45,596 bases of DNA from Candidatus Altimarinota bacterium (GTDB lineage Bacteria; Patescibacteriota; Gracilibacteria; UBA1369; LOWO2-01-FULL-3): assembly GCA_023231115.1 (NCBI GenBank), contig JALNWA010000009.1, forward strand, positions 1 through 45,596, in the 5' to 3' direction. Position 1 is the stretch's first letter. The number at the start of each line of letters is the position of its first letter. The translations under genes were made by a program, and so were the position numbers. Below are positions 24,440-31,913 of the stretch, piece by piece. The notes beneath the pieces are model-generated. The model was not told the DNA's origin and ran no database searches. It saw only the letters and a program-made list of their open reading frames with translations.

Positions 24440-25736
24440 GCGTCGCAGGAGAAACTTCGTTTGTAGGAGCTACGGGCGCAACAACTGGCGCAGGTTTCTT
24501 GTAGAATACTTTTATCGTAGTTATCGGCGTCTTGTTGCCGTCTTTGTCGAGGCCATAGATTTCATATACATTATCCCCTTCCTTCATATAGCCATAATCA
24601 ATATTCGCAAAATAAGACCAAGTTTTATCACCGGCTTTAAATTTCTTTAATTGAAGCCCGTTTACGACAATCGCAACTGCGCCATTTGGATTTCCAACAA
24701 TCACAGCAGGATTTGCAGTTACTTGATAAACACCTTTGTCGTCAGGTTGTCCTCCGCCAACAGAAACAACAGTTAAAGCCGCTCCGACAATTTTTGGAGC
24801 TACAGGAGTTTCCACTTTTACAGTATCTGTTTTTGTCGCATCAGGATTAACAACATCTGAAACAGGAGCAGGCGCATCAAACACACCATCTCCATCCGTA
24901 TCAACAGTAAGTTCAACAGGAACAATCACTTCAGGCTCAACTCTTTCAAATTGTCCATCACCGGTCGTAGATTTTATAAACTTCGTAGGATTTTTATCTT
25001 CTCCAATATTCCATAAATAAAATTCGCCGGTTTTAAACGCATCAGAAAGCGCAGAAAGCACACTTGGGCTTCTAAATCCCCAATAACTTTGCATCACATC
25101 AGGAGTAAAAATAATTTCCTGTCCAACTCCAACAATTTCGCTATCCACGACTTTATCCCCCGCTTCATTCAACACATCAATTCCGATTGCATCTCCCGCA
25201 ACAACTCGTAAAGCCTCATCATTTTCATTTTCAAAATCAAAAATACTTTGCTTGTCGGATTTTGCTACAACACTATCTCCCCTAATTTCCAAAACGGTAT
25301 TTCCTGCAGTTTGTGAATAAACTTTATTTACCCAAACTTTTCCGCTAACCAAAAGAAGGCTTATTGCAGAGCTATTTTCATCGTCATCAATTACACTCAA
25401 AACCATGTCACTACCTCCAGCAATTCTCATCACAGTTCCGTCAAAAAATTCCGCAATAATTTTGCTGTCCGCAGAAGTCTTGAATTCATCACCCTGAAGC
25501 ACTAAAGCATCAGAAGAAACTCCAAAAAAGTCTTCCGTATTCCAAGTTTTCATTTGAACACTTCCTTGCAAAATATGTAAATAAGCTCCATTCACAGATC
25601 TGCCTCCAAAAATAAAGCCCCACAAATTAAAAATCAAAACCCCAATAATTCCAACACACAAAATCACAAAAAACGGGACGAGATAGCCTTTTCTTGAAGG
25701 CACTTTTCTCTGATTTCTATAAGGAGAATAATACAT
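24414..25736 (-). CDS. Membrane-anchored FecR-domain protein with Big-like C-terminal domain
   Basis: 440 residues from ATG 25736. A GTG ten codons upstream (25766) is an alternative, but a -10 box at 25769-25774 would put transcription start just inside that codon. One membrane helix lies ~20-45 (after RKVPSRKG), so most of the protein is outside. Residues ~55-215 are a FecR domain (LHILQGSVQMKTW, LVLQGDEFKTSADSKIIAEF, SGKVWVNKVYS). A Pro/Val/Thr linker (~250-315) contains a calcium-loop-like VDTDGDGVFD. Residues ~320-420 are an Ig/Big-like domain, and the tail is Pro/Ala/Val-rich. FecR domains usually relay or scaffold at the surface, but no sigma factor is adjacent. The 3' ends of this and the plus-strand neighbour overlap by 26 nt. 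Confidence 0.82.
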   Translation of the reverse strand: MYYSPYRNQRKVPSRKGYLVPFFVILCVGIIGVLIFNLWGFIFGGRSVNGAYLHILQGSVQMKTWNTEDFFGVSSDALVLQGDEFKTSADSKIIAEFFDGTVMRIAGGSDMVLSVIDDDENSSAISLLLVSGKVWVNKVYSQTAGNTVLEIRGDSVVAKSDKQSIFDFENENDEALRVVAGDAIGIDVLNEAGDKVVDSEIVGVGQEIIFTPDVMQSYWGFRSPSVLSALSDAFKTGEFYLWNIGEDKNPTKFIKSTTGDGQFERVEPEVIVPVELTVDTDGDGVFDAPAPVSDVVNPDATKTDTVKVETPVAPKIVGAALTVVSVGGGQPDDKGVYQVTANPAVIVGNPNGAVAIVVNGLQLKKFKAGDKTWSYFANIDYGYMKEGDNVYEIYGLDKDGNKTPITTIKVFYKKPAPVVAPVAPTNEVSPATPTAEVKSE

Positions 25737-25768
25737 ATTTGAAGAATTTATTGATTTTTTCTGCACAC

Positions 25769-25798
25769 ATATTAACGCAAAGTGCAGTAGAATGGCAA
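25769..25798 (-). promoter_or_regulatory. Promoter of the FecR-domain gene
   Basis: On the minus strand TTGCCA (25793-25798), an 18-nt spacer and TAATAT (25769-25774). It supports ATG 25736 as the start. Confidence 0.5.
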
Positions 25799-25887
25799 TA
25801 AAAATAAGGCGAAACTTTAAAAAGATTTTAACTTTTTTTAATAAAAATTTAATGTCCGCCTGCTACGTTATTCTCGACTGGTAGAAT

Positions 25888-25955
25888 GGGACTAGGGTGG
25901 CCCCACCGACAAGGTCGACACTTGATCGGTCAGGGTTCGATTCCCTGTAGTTCCA
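25888..25955 (+). ncRNA. tRNA-like RNA with alanine-type acceptor but no canonical D or anticodon arm
   Basis: Acceptor strands GGGACTA (25888-25894) and TAGTTCC (25948-25954) pair over 7 bp with one wobble, exactly G3-U70; the next base is A73, followed by CC. The T arm is perfect: CAGGG-TTCGATT-CCCTG (25931-25947). Between them are only 36 nt: a GGTG-GCCC-CACC mini-hairpin or single strand, and a long hairpin ACCGACAAG/CTTGATCGGT (one bulged A) with a 7-nt loop GTCGACA. No D-arm GG loop or proper anticodon loop fits. G3-U70 with A73 is the known AlaRS identity, shared by tRNA-Ala and tmRNA, and the layout matches the tmRNA tRNA-like domain without its mRNA part. An upstream imperfect hairpin ATTC-TCGACTGGTA-GAAT (25870-25887) may belong to the transcript. 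A strong terminator follows. It could also be a tRNA relic. Confidence 0.55.
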
Positions 25956-26032
25956 CCTCTAACAGTCAAAAAGCCTTCCCACGCAACGTGAGAGGGCTTT
26001 TTTCTAGGAATATCCTCCGACAAGATCGACAC
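25906..26032 (+). repeat. 16-nt direct repeat, one copy inside the tRNA-like RNA and one after its terminator
   Basis: CCGACAAGGTCGACAC (25906-25921) and CCGACAAGATCGACAC (26017-26032) differ at one base and are 111 nt apart. The first copy forms part of the central hairpin of the tRNA-like element; the second lies in the otherwise empty stretch before the P-loop kinase gene. Confidence 0.7.
25969..26003 (+). terminator. Strong rho-independent terminator of the tRNA-like RNA
   Basis: A 15-bp stem, AAAAGCCTTCCCACG against CGTGAGAGGGCTTTT with a single C-A mismatch and one T-G wobble, has loop CAA and is followed by further T's. It starts 14 nt after the discriminator base of the tRNA-like element. 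The rest of the gap (26004-26086) holds only the second 16-nt repeat copy and AT-rich DNA. Confidence 0.85.
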
Positions 26033-26086
26033 ACAAGCATTTTAGCAAAAACACAGAAAAAATTCAAAATAAATCAACCAAAAACC

Positions 26087-26656
26087 TTACCTCCTCAACA
26101 CCCTCTTAACTTGGTCATAGAATTTCGGACGTCCTTTACAATGATTTTCAAGTAAAGTTTCTGCATCAGTATCGAAAGTAATCAACGCAACCTGCTCCAA
26201 CCCGGAAACTTCTTCAAAAGAGACAAGCTCATTTTCCGAAGAGACCAAGCCCAAAGTATCAACCAAAAAAAATGAGGGCAAATCCCCGGATTTTATTCGA
26301 GTGGCCATTCTTGTTCTTAAAACGACGTCCGGAGCGGTACAAGTAACGATAATCAAGGATGCCCTAAATTCAGAACAAAGAGAATATACAACATTCCGGC
26401 GAGATTTAGAGCTAAAAGTCGCATCAACAAGTAAATTCCTACCTTCATTTAAACGCGCTCTAACTTTAAAAAAAAGAGCGTCGTATACCGCAGATCTATC
26501 CGAAGGATTAAATGGATCAACTCTATGAATTTCACCCCGTAAATTATCTGTTGATTCAAAAACAAGATTATCAAAACCAATCATCTTTCTTGACGTAGTT
26601 GTTTTTCCGCTACAGGGTAATCCCTGCATCATAATAACCCCCTGTTCCAGACTCAT
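26087..26656 (-). CDS. P-loop kinase of the AAA_33/zeta/polynucleotide-kinase type
   Basis: 189 residues. Walker A is GLPCSGKTT (~12-20), preceded by a strand VIMMQ. ESTDNLRGE (~34-42) corresponds to the acceptor-side Asp of small predicted kinases; NLLVDATFSSKSRRN (~72-86) is the second conserved element (D-A-T with following Arg), and TCTAPDVVLRTRMATR matches the lid with its Arg residues. Such enzymes phosphorylate nucleic-acid ends, small molecules or UDP-sugars; the substrate is not readable here. It has its own promoter (26684-26712) and converges on the tRNA-like element. No antitoxin gene is next to it. Confidence 0.8.
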   Translation of the reverse strand: MSLEQGVIMMQGLPCSGKTTTSRKMIGFDNLVFESTDNLRGEIHRVDPFNPSDRSAVYDALFFKVRARLNEGRNLLVDATFSSKSRRNVVYSLCSEFRASLIIVTCTAPDVVLRTRMATRIKSGDLPSFFLVDTLGLVSSENELVSFEEVSGLEQVALITFDTDAETLLENHCKGRPKFYDQVKRVLRR

Positions 26657-26683
26657 ACTAAATAAAAATACAAATAAGGAAAC

Positions 26684-26712
26684 ATTCTAAAACGATACAA
26701 GAATTAACACAA
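26684..26712 (-). promoter_or_regulatory. Promoter of the P-loop kinase gene
   Basis: On the minus strand TTGTGT (26707-26712), a 17-nt spacer and TAGAAT (26684-26689), about 27 nt before the start codon. Confidence 0.5.
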
Positions 26713-26736
26713 GTTCACCTAAGGCAAATTCCCTCA

Positions 26737-28176
26737 CTACATCCCCATCTCCCTCTTAATAGCATTGATATCACGAACCAAACGGACATCTTTTTTAAGT
26801 GAAGTCTCAGTCTTTTTGCAGGCGTGCATGACTGTTGTATGATTTCTGCCGCCGAAACCGTCGCCAATTTTTTCGTAAGATTCGCCAAGTTCATGTTTAA
26901 TCAAATACATGCAAACCTGTCTTGGCAACATGTATTCTTTATGCCTGTCCTGTCCTAATAAATCGGTAAAATTCATATTGTAATATTGCGCGACAATTTT
27001 CATCACATCCTCTGAAGTTTTTGCGTAAGTTTTTGCAGATTTTTCATTCACATCGTAACCGATAATTTCCTGAGCCTTGTTCAATCTTTTTATAATTTCC
27101 GCAACAGATCTAATTGTAGGAACACTGTTTTTTAATTGGCTTTCCGCAACAGCTTGCCTCAAAACTCCCTCAAGTTCACGAACACTGCAATGAACATTAT
27201 TCGCAATAAAACTCAAAACTTCAGGATCAATCAAAACTTCAAAATCTTTGCATTTCTCATTCAAAATCGCGAGCCTTGTTTCAAAATCAGGGAAAAGAAG
27301 TTCGACAACCATTCCCATTCCAAAACGGCTTTTTAGTCTTTCGTCCAAATCATCAAGCTCGCTTGGAGGTCTGTCTGAAGTCAAAACTATTTGTTTATTC
27401 CTGTCATAAAGTTCATTGAAAGTATGGAAAAATTCTTGCTGTGAAGAATCTTTTCTTGCGAAAAATTGCACATCATCAATCAAGAAAACATCGACATTTC
27501 TGTATTGCTCTTTGAATCTATCCATATGTCTTTTGCCAATCGCCTCAACAACTTCAGTAACAAATTTTTCCGCTGTAATATATTTCACAACCATGTCAGG
27601 AAAATTTTTCAAAATTTCATTCCCGATCGCCTGCACCAAATGAGTTTTTCCAAGACCGACTCCGCCATATATGTAAAGTGGATTGTACATTCCGCCCGGA
27701 TTCTGTGACACAGCCGTACAAACGGCATGTGGAAGCATATTTTCGCGTCCAACAACAAAGTTTGAAAGATCATATCTATTGTTCAACATCTGGCTTGAAA
27801 TATGTCCGCTAAAATTTCCTCTTGTAACAGTCACCTCATTCATATTGCGAACTTTTCTGACTTTTTTGTCTTCCTCTTCATTGAAAAAAGATTTCATCTC
27901 CGGAGATTCATTGTTTTCTTTTTCAGATAATCTTGAGCAAACATCATATTCAACAGATTGAACTGTCACATCGATTTCCTGCATCGCTTGAAGCAGTTTG
28001 ATGTTGTATTTCGCTGAAATCCAGCCCTTTGCGAACGCCGTAGGCACTCCAACGGTAACAACACCGCCTTCATTCTTCATAATCGCCGTATCCTTAAACC
28101 AAGTAATAAAATGAGCCTTTTGGATTGTAGGCTTGATTCTATTTAGAACGTTAGTCCAAAGCTCACGGTTTGTCAT
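26737..28176 (-). CDS. dnaA: Chromosomal replication initiator DnaA
   Basis: 479 residues with all four domains. Domain I (~1-80; LWTNVLNRIKPTIQKAHFITWF) interacts with helicase or regulators; domain II is a short charged linker; domain III is the AAA+ motor with Walker A GGVGLGKTHL (~172), Walker B FLIDDVQF and the RLKSRFGMGMVVEL arginine-finger region; domain IV binds DNA boxes (LPRQVCMYLIKHELGESYEKIGDGFGGRNHTTVMHAC, the DnaA signature). dnaN is not next to it; instead rseP lies upstream and a kinase downstream. A 340-nt gap without an obvious gene lies before its start and could hold origin or regulatory elements. Confidence 0.97.
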   Translation of the reverse strand: MTNRELWTNVLNRIKPTIQKAHFITWFKDTAIMKNEGGVVTVGVPTAFAKGWISAKYNIKLLQAMQEIDVTVQSVEYDVCSRLSEKENNESPEMKSFFNEEEDKKVRKVRNMNEVTVTRGNFSGHISSQMLNNRYDLSNFVVGRENMLPHAVCTAVSQNPGGMYNPLYIYGGVGLGKTHLVQAIGNEILKNFPDMVVKYITAEKFVTEVVEAIGKRHMDRFKEQYRNVDVFLIDDVQFFARKDSSQQEFFHTFNELYDRNKQIVLTSDRPPSELDDLDERLKSRFGMGMVVELLFPDFETRLAILNEKCKDFEVLIDPEVLSFIANNVHCSVRELEGVLRQAVAESQLKNSVPTIRSVAEIIKRLNKAQEIIGYDVNEKSAKTYAKTSEDVMKIVAQYYNMNFTDLLGQDRHKEYMLPRQVCMYLIKHELGESYEKIGDGFGGRNHTTVMHACKKTETSLKKDVRLVRDINAIKREMGM

Positions 28177-28516
28177 GATAGAAAAATTTAAAGGATTTAA
28201 AATGCAAAAACTTAAATGCCCCTTAATTCGTTGCCCGCGTTTTTTTGCTGAAAAATTCTTGCACCACCAATACTATTTATTTTCTCCTTCCGACACAAGG
28301 GATTTACCCTCAAATAAGCCCTACACTACTAGTAGATAATTTCTACACCACACATACAAGATTTAGATAAAACATACAATTAAACAACACATATCCACTC
28401 CACGCAATAATTCCACATCACATATTTGACAACCATCGCAACATCAAAAAACACACAAACAAAAATCGTCGCATCCACAAGAGGAAACGACGATAATCTT
28501 CTGTAGAAAAATTCTA
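28177..28516 (-). other. Gene-free dnaA upstream region; possible origin or leader elements
   Basis: 340 nt between rseP and dnaA. The plus strand from about 28341 to 28460 is nearly devoid of G and rich in A and C. Degenerate DnaA-box-like sites are ATATCCACT (28391-28399), AATTCCACA (28409-28417) and GCATCCACA (28471-28479); none is a clean TTATCCACA. CTACTAGTAG (28326-28335) contains two TAG triplets reminiscent of a DnaA-trio. Two look-alike 15-nt hairpins, GTAGATAATTTCTAC (28332-28346) and GTAGAAAAATTCTAC (28503-28517), flank the stretch. On the dnaA strand a strong Shine-Dalgarno GGAAGGAG (28284-28291) precedes a 15-codon frame (28223-28270). Origin function is a guess. Confidence 0.35.
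28460..28494 (-). terminator. Terminator of the pyrH-frr-rseP operon
   Basis: On the minus strand ATCGTCG (28488-28494) pairs with CGACGAT (28465-28471); an inner TCC/GGA helix shortens the loop, and TTTTTG follows. It lies 23 nt after the rseP stop. Confidence 0.65.
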
Positions 28517-30148
28517 CTACACTCCTTTTATCAATCGAACTATGTCGCTATAGGTAATGACAAATATCAAAAGTAGTATTAGAAAATATCCCAAAACATG
28601 AATTCTTGATTCGATTTTTCGGCTTACTCTTCTACCAAAAATGAATTCTCCAACAATAAATAATATTCTTCCGCCATCAAGCCCTGGAAAAGGTAAAATG
28701 TTTATAACCGCTAAACTAAGCGATAAAATTGCCATAAATCTTATCAAAGAAATCATTCCTTCCTGCGCAAAAGTGTGTGTCATTCTTGCGATGCCAACCG
28801 GTCCGGAAACTCCATCAGGGACTTCACCGCTTGTTACAAAACTGCTGACAAAAGAACCAAACGCCGAAGCAGTAAGTTTTGAAACTTTGACCATTTCAGT
28901 AAACGACTTATAAGCCGCTTGATAAACAGGATATTTTTCATCTTTAATTTCCGCAACGGACGAAACAACATTTACATTGTAAAGACTCATGTCTTGCAAA
29001 CTTTTGTAATTCATAAGCTCGCCCAAAAGAACTCCAATCTTTTTATCCTCACCGGGTTTTATTTCAAAAAATAATTTCACACCATCCCGTTCAACGGCAT
29101 AAGCAATAGTCTCTGTAGCATGTTCTTCGACGTATTTGATGAGCTGTGGCGTATCAGTGGCATTCACACCATTCACAGACAAAATCACGTCTCTAGGCAA
29201 AATTCCGGCCTTTGCCGCAGGGCTTTGCGCCAACACATCAGACACTATCACATTCCTTGTTTGAGAAACTTCAACAATCACTTTTTGTCTTTCGCCATTT
29301 CTATAAATTTCATATTCGAGCGGACTGACACCTCGAACAAGAGATTCAAACTGATCAACCTGAAAAACCTGATTTCCATTTACACTTAAAATAATATCGC
29401 CGTCGCGAATTCCATAATTATAATGAGCCCCATTTGGATCAACTTTAAAAATTTCAACTCTCGGAAACGCAGTAGTATCACCTAAAACAATTCCAAGACT
29501 TTTAAGTCCTGTTTTCTCAACCATCTCATTTGTCACCTCATAAGACAAAATTTCCTCTCCCCTTTTCACTTTATAAACACCAACCGGATTTGTCTCCACT
29601 CTCATTAAAAATTCTTCACCGACATTTTTCCCGTTCAATAAATAAATCAAATCATCTTTTTTCATTCCGACATATTGCGCCAAACTATCAGAAACGACAT
29701 CTTTTATTTTTATTCCTTCAACAAGCTGGACGTGACCTGAACTGACATAATCAAAAACTTCATCAGGTGCAATAAGTGGCTTCATACCGATAGAAAACCC
29801 GACAGTAAGAAGCAACCATGCCAAAAAGAAATTCATAAAAACTCCGGCAATCGCAACTTTAAATCTGTTTCGCGCACTTGCCGCCGCAAAACTTCTTTTC
29901 TTTTTTAAAATGGAAGGATCGTAACTGTCCTCTCCAAAAAGCCTCACAAATCCACCAAAAGGAATCCAATTAAAAGAATACAGAGTTTCACCTTTTTTCT
30001 TTCCCCAAATTCTTGGAGGAAGCCCGAGCCCAAATTCTTCAACCTTTATTCCGGACCTTTTAGCCGCCCAAAAATGACCAAACTCATGGATCAAAATAAG
30101 TAATGAAAAAATTACAATAAAAATAATAGCTGTAACGACATAAGTCAT
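28517..30148 (-). CDS. rseP: RseP-type site-2 zinc metalloprotease with two PDZ domains
   Basis: 543 residues. The zinc-binding HEFGH is in the first membrane helix (~21-25). The LDG motif with the third ligand is in NILPFPGLDGGRIL (~490). Between them lie further membrane helices and two PDZ domains (about 185-280, with GIRDGDIILSVNGNQV; and 290-375, with AGILPRDVILSVNGVNA). Bacterial S2P proteases cut membrane-embedded anti-sigma factors or leftover signal peptides. A long insertion sits between PDZ2 and the C-terminal helices. It is the last gene of an apparent operon after pyrH and frr (22-nt gap), the common frr-...-rseP neighbourhood. Confidence 0.95.
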   Translation of the reverse strand: MTYVVTAIIFIVIFSLLILIHEFGHFWAAKRSGIKVEEFGLGLPPRIWGKKKGETLYSFNWIPFGGFVRLFGEDSYDPSILKKKRSFAAASARNRFKVAIAGVFMNFFLAWLLLTVGFSIGMKPLIAPDEVFDYVSSGHVQLVEGIKIKDVVSDSLAQYVGMKKDDLIYLLNGKNVGEEFLMRVETNPVGVYKVKRGEEILSYEVTNEMVEKTGLKSLGIVLGDTTAFPRVEIFKVDPNGAHYNYGIRDGDIILSVNGNQVFQVDQFESLVRGVSPLEYEIYRNGERQKVIVEVSQTRNVIVSDVLAQSPAAKAGILPRDVILSVNGVNATDTPQLIKYVEEHATETIAYAVERDGVKLFFEIKPGEDKKIGVLLGELMNYKSLQDMSLYNVNVVSSVAEIKDEKYPVYQAAYKSFTEMVKVSKLTASAFGSFVSSFVTSGEVPDGVSGPVGIARMTHTFAQEGMISLIRFMAILSLSLAVINILPFPGLDGGRILFIVGEFIFGRRVSRKIESRIHVLGYFLILLLIFVITYSDIVRLIKGV

Positions 30149-30170
30149 AGGAATGAGGTAAATATATTAA

Positions 30171-30731
30171 TTAAACTGTCATAACGTCTTTTTCTTTCGC
30201 GGCAGAAAGCTCATCAATTTTCACATTAACTTGATCAACTTTCACCTGTAATTCTTTTTCAGCGGAAAATACATCATCTTCAGTAATTTCCTCTTTTGAT
30301 TTTAATTGTTTAAAAACGGCAAGAGCATCCTGTCTCGCAGTCCTAATCGAAATTCTCGCATCCTCCGCAAGCCGTCTAACATGTTTCGTAAGATCAGTTC
30401 TTCTTTCTTCTGTTAAAGGTGGGATTGGTACTCTCACGCAAATTCCATCGCTTACAGGATTTAAACCTGTTCCCATCGCGACAATCGCCTTCTCGATATG
30501 CACAATCGCGCTTTTATCCCAAGGCTGAATCATAATAGTTCGTGGATCAGGAATAGAGATATTCGCAATATTTTTTAGAGGCTGAGTGACTCCATACATT
30601 TCGACATTTGCGCCTTCTACAAGCCCTGCACTCGCACGACCAATTTGAAGTCTGGCAAATTCTTCTTTCAAATGCGCCACAACTTTTTCAAATTCTTTTA
30701 CCGCATTTGAAATTGCTTCATTTGTAGTCAT
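30171..30731 (-). CDS. frr: Ribosome recycling factor
   Basis: 186 residues, the standard length. The three-helix-bundle signature is visible: FEKVVAHLKEEFARLQIGRASAGLVEG at the start, VTQPLKNIANISIPDPRTIMIQPWDKS in the beta domain, GLNPVSDGICVRVPIPPLTEERR, and the long C-terminal helices. With EF-G it splits post-termination ribosomes. It is co-directional with pyrH upstream (24-nt gap) and rseP downstream (22-nt gap). No Shine-Dalgarno is seen before the ATG. Confidence 0.97.
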   Translation of the reverse strand: MTTNEAISNAVKEFEKVVAHLKEEFARLQIGRASAGLVEGANVEMYGVTQPLKNIANISIPDPRTIMIQPWDKSAIVHIEKAIVAMGTGLNPVSDGICVRVPIPPLTEERRTDLTKHVRRLAEDARISIRTARQDALAVFKQLKSKEEITEDDVFSAEKELQVKVDQVNVKIDELSAAKEKDVMTV

Positions 30732-30755
30732 AAAAATTTTGTTAATAAGTAATTT

Positions 30756-31472
30756 TTAATTTGTAATAATAGTTCCGATTGTCTCGCCCTTTACGGCTTT
30801 TTCAATATTGCCTTTTTTCTCGAGATTAAAAACAATCATCGGCAAATTATAGTCCATGCACATACTTGCGCAAGTCAAATCCATAACACCAAGTTTTTGC
30901 TCAAGCACTTGAGAAAAAGTCATCTTGGTATATTTTTTCGCATCTTTAAATTTCATAGGATCTTTGTCGTAAACGAAATCAACTTTTGTCGCTTTCAACA
31001 AAACATCACATCCGGTTTCAAGCGCCATCAAGGCCGCCGCAGAATCAGTTGTAAAAAACGGATGTCCTGTTCCTCCTGCAAAAATAACAATTCGTCCTTT
31101 TTTCAAATGTTGTTCCGCACGTTTTTGTATATAAGTTTCCATGGCTTTTTCGCAAGGAAAATTTGTAACTGCGCGAACATCAGCCCCGACAGATTTTAGC
31201 GCACCCTCAAGCGCCAAAGAGTTCATGCACGTCGCCAACATTCCGACATTGTCAGACGTGACACGATCCAATTTCAAATGTTTAAAATCGCGAAATCTCC
31301 AAATATTTCCGCCGCCAATCACAATCCCGACTTGCACTCCCATGTCCTGAAGTTTTTTGATATCCTTCGCAAATCCCATCAAAATTTCCCCGTCAATTCC
31401 ACTCGCAAGATCCCCTTTAAAAACTTCTCCAGAAAGTTTAAGTAAAATTCTTTTATACTTTAATTTTGGCAT
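30756..31472 (-). CDS. pyrH: UMP kinase
   Basis: 238 residues, a standard-length amino-acid-kinase fold. RILLKLSGEVF is the phosphate-binding start, GIVIGGGNIWRF the glycine-rich loop, SDNVGMLATCMNSLAL the UMP-site helix and GGTGHPFFTTDSAAAL the conserved Thr/Asp region. It converts UMP to UDP for pyrimidine supply. It stands directly before frr, the usual order in bacteria, and 16 nt after the tail-anchored protein gene. Confidence 0.96.
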   Translation of the reverse strand: MPKLKYKRILLKLSGEVFKGDLASGIDGEILMGFAKDIKKLQDMGVQVGIVIGGGNIWRFRDFKHLKLDRVTSDNVGMLATCMNSLALEGALKSVGADVRAVTNFPCEKAMETYIQKRAEQHLKKGRIVIFAGGTGHPFFTTDSAAALMALETGCDVLLKATKVDFVYDKDPMKFKDAKKYTKMTFSQVLEQKLGVMDLTCASMCMDYNLPMIVFNLEKKGNIEKAVKGETIGTIITN

Positions 31473-31488
31473 GCTTATAAATTAAAAA

Positions 31489-31896
31489 TTACATCTTGAA
31501 CAAAATATAAGTAAGGGCTATCCCAAGCACAATTCCGACAACAAAAATCAAAGGAACTTTATGCCCGCTTTGTGGTTCTTCTTCATCATGAGCATTCGCA
31601 ATATCCGCCAAAAGATCCGTCGAAATAATAACATCTTCGTCAGAATGTTTTTCAACAATATCCTCGTAGGCATGCGTCGCAATGAGATTTACAAATTTAT
31701 CAAATTTAATTCTTACTTTGTCATTAGGTCTAAGATTTGCCTCCTCCGCAACAGAAATCAAAGAGGCCTCATTGTCTTTTTCAACTTTATCGCCGGCTTC
31801 ATCAACAATAGTCGTGCCTCGACCTATGCGAAATTCAACATTTTCATCCTTCACACGTTTTCCCCTTAAATCAATGATATCGTCGTCTTTATACAT
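31489..31896 (-). CDS. Small tail-anchored membrane protein
   Basis: 135 residues. A charged, Asp/Glu-rich soluble part (~1-108) has a short beta-like stretch (NDKVRIKFDKFVNLIATH) and is followed by one C-terminal membrane helix (~111-132, LIFVVGIVLGIALTYIL) ending KM. No signal peptide, so the N-terminus should be cytoplasmic. It lies in the apparent operon between the surface protein and pyrH with gaps of 16-17 nt. Family not recognised. Confidence 0.7.
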   Translation of the reverse strand: MYKDDDIIDLRGKRVKDENVEFRIGRGTTIVDEAGDKVEKDNEASLISVAEEANLRPNDKVRIKFDKFVNLIATHAYEDIVEKHSDEDVIISTDLLADIANAHDEEEPQSGHKVPLIFVVGIVLGIALTYILFKM

Positions 31897-31913
31897 AAAA
31901 AATTTGTTAAGAC

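Noticed and set aside
25853..25955. A class II tRNA (Ser/Leu/Sec type) with D arm ATTC-TCGACTGGTA-GAAT and the long hairpin as variable arm
   Set aside because: No 5' acceptor upstream pairs with TAGTTCC, and the anticodon loop would be TAGGGTG with no U33 and a mismatched stem. The GGGACTA acceptor at 25888 fits perfectly instead.
25888..25955. tRNA-Ser with anticodon CGA in the loop GTCGACA
   Set aside because: The loop has a pyrimidine at position 37, there is no D arm, and the stem is bulged; the acceptor identity points to alanine, not serine.
25886..26155. Open frame of 89 codons over the tRNA-like RNA and terminator
   Set aside because: It runs through an RNA structure and a terminator hairpin and into the antisense of the kinase gene; no coding character.
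28326..28346. CTACTAGTAGATAATTTCTAC resembles Cas12a-type CRISPR repeats (TTTCTAC...GTAGAT)
   Set aside because: There are no spaced copies, no spacer-sized intervals and no cas genes; the second similar site (28503-28517) is 171 nt away and overlaps a stop codon. Simple palindromic AT-rich DNA explains it.
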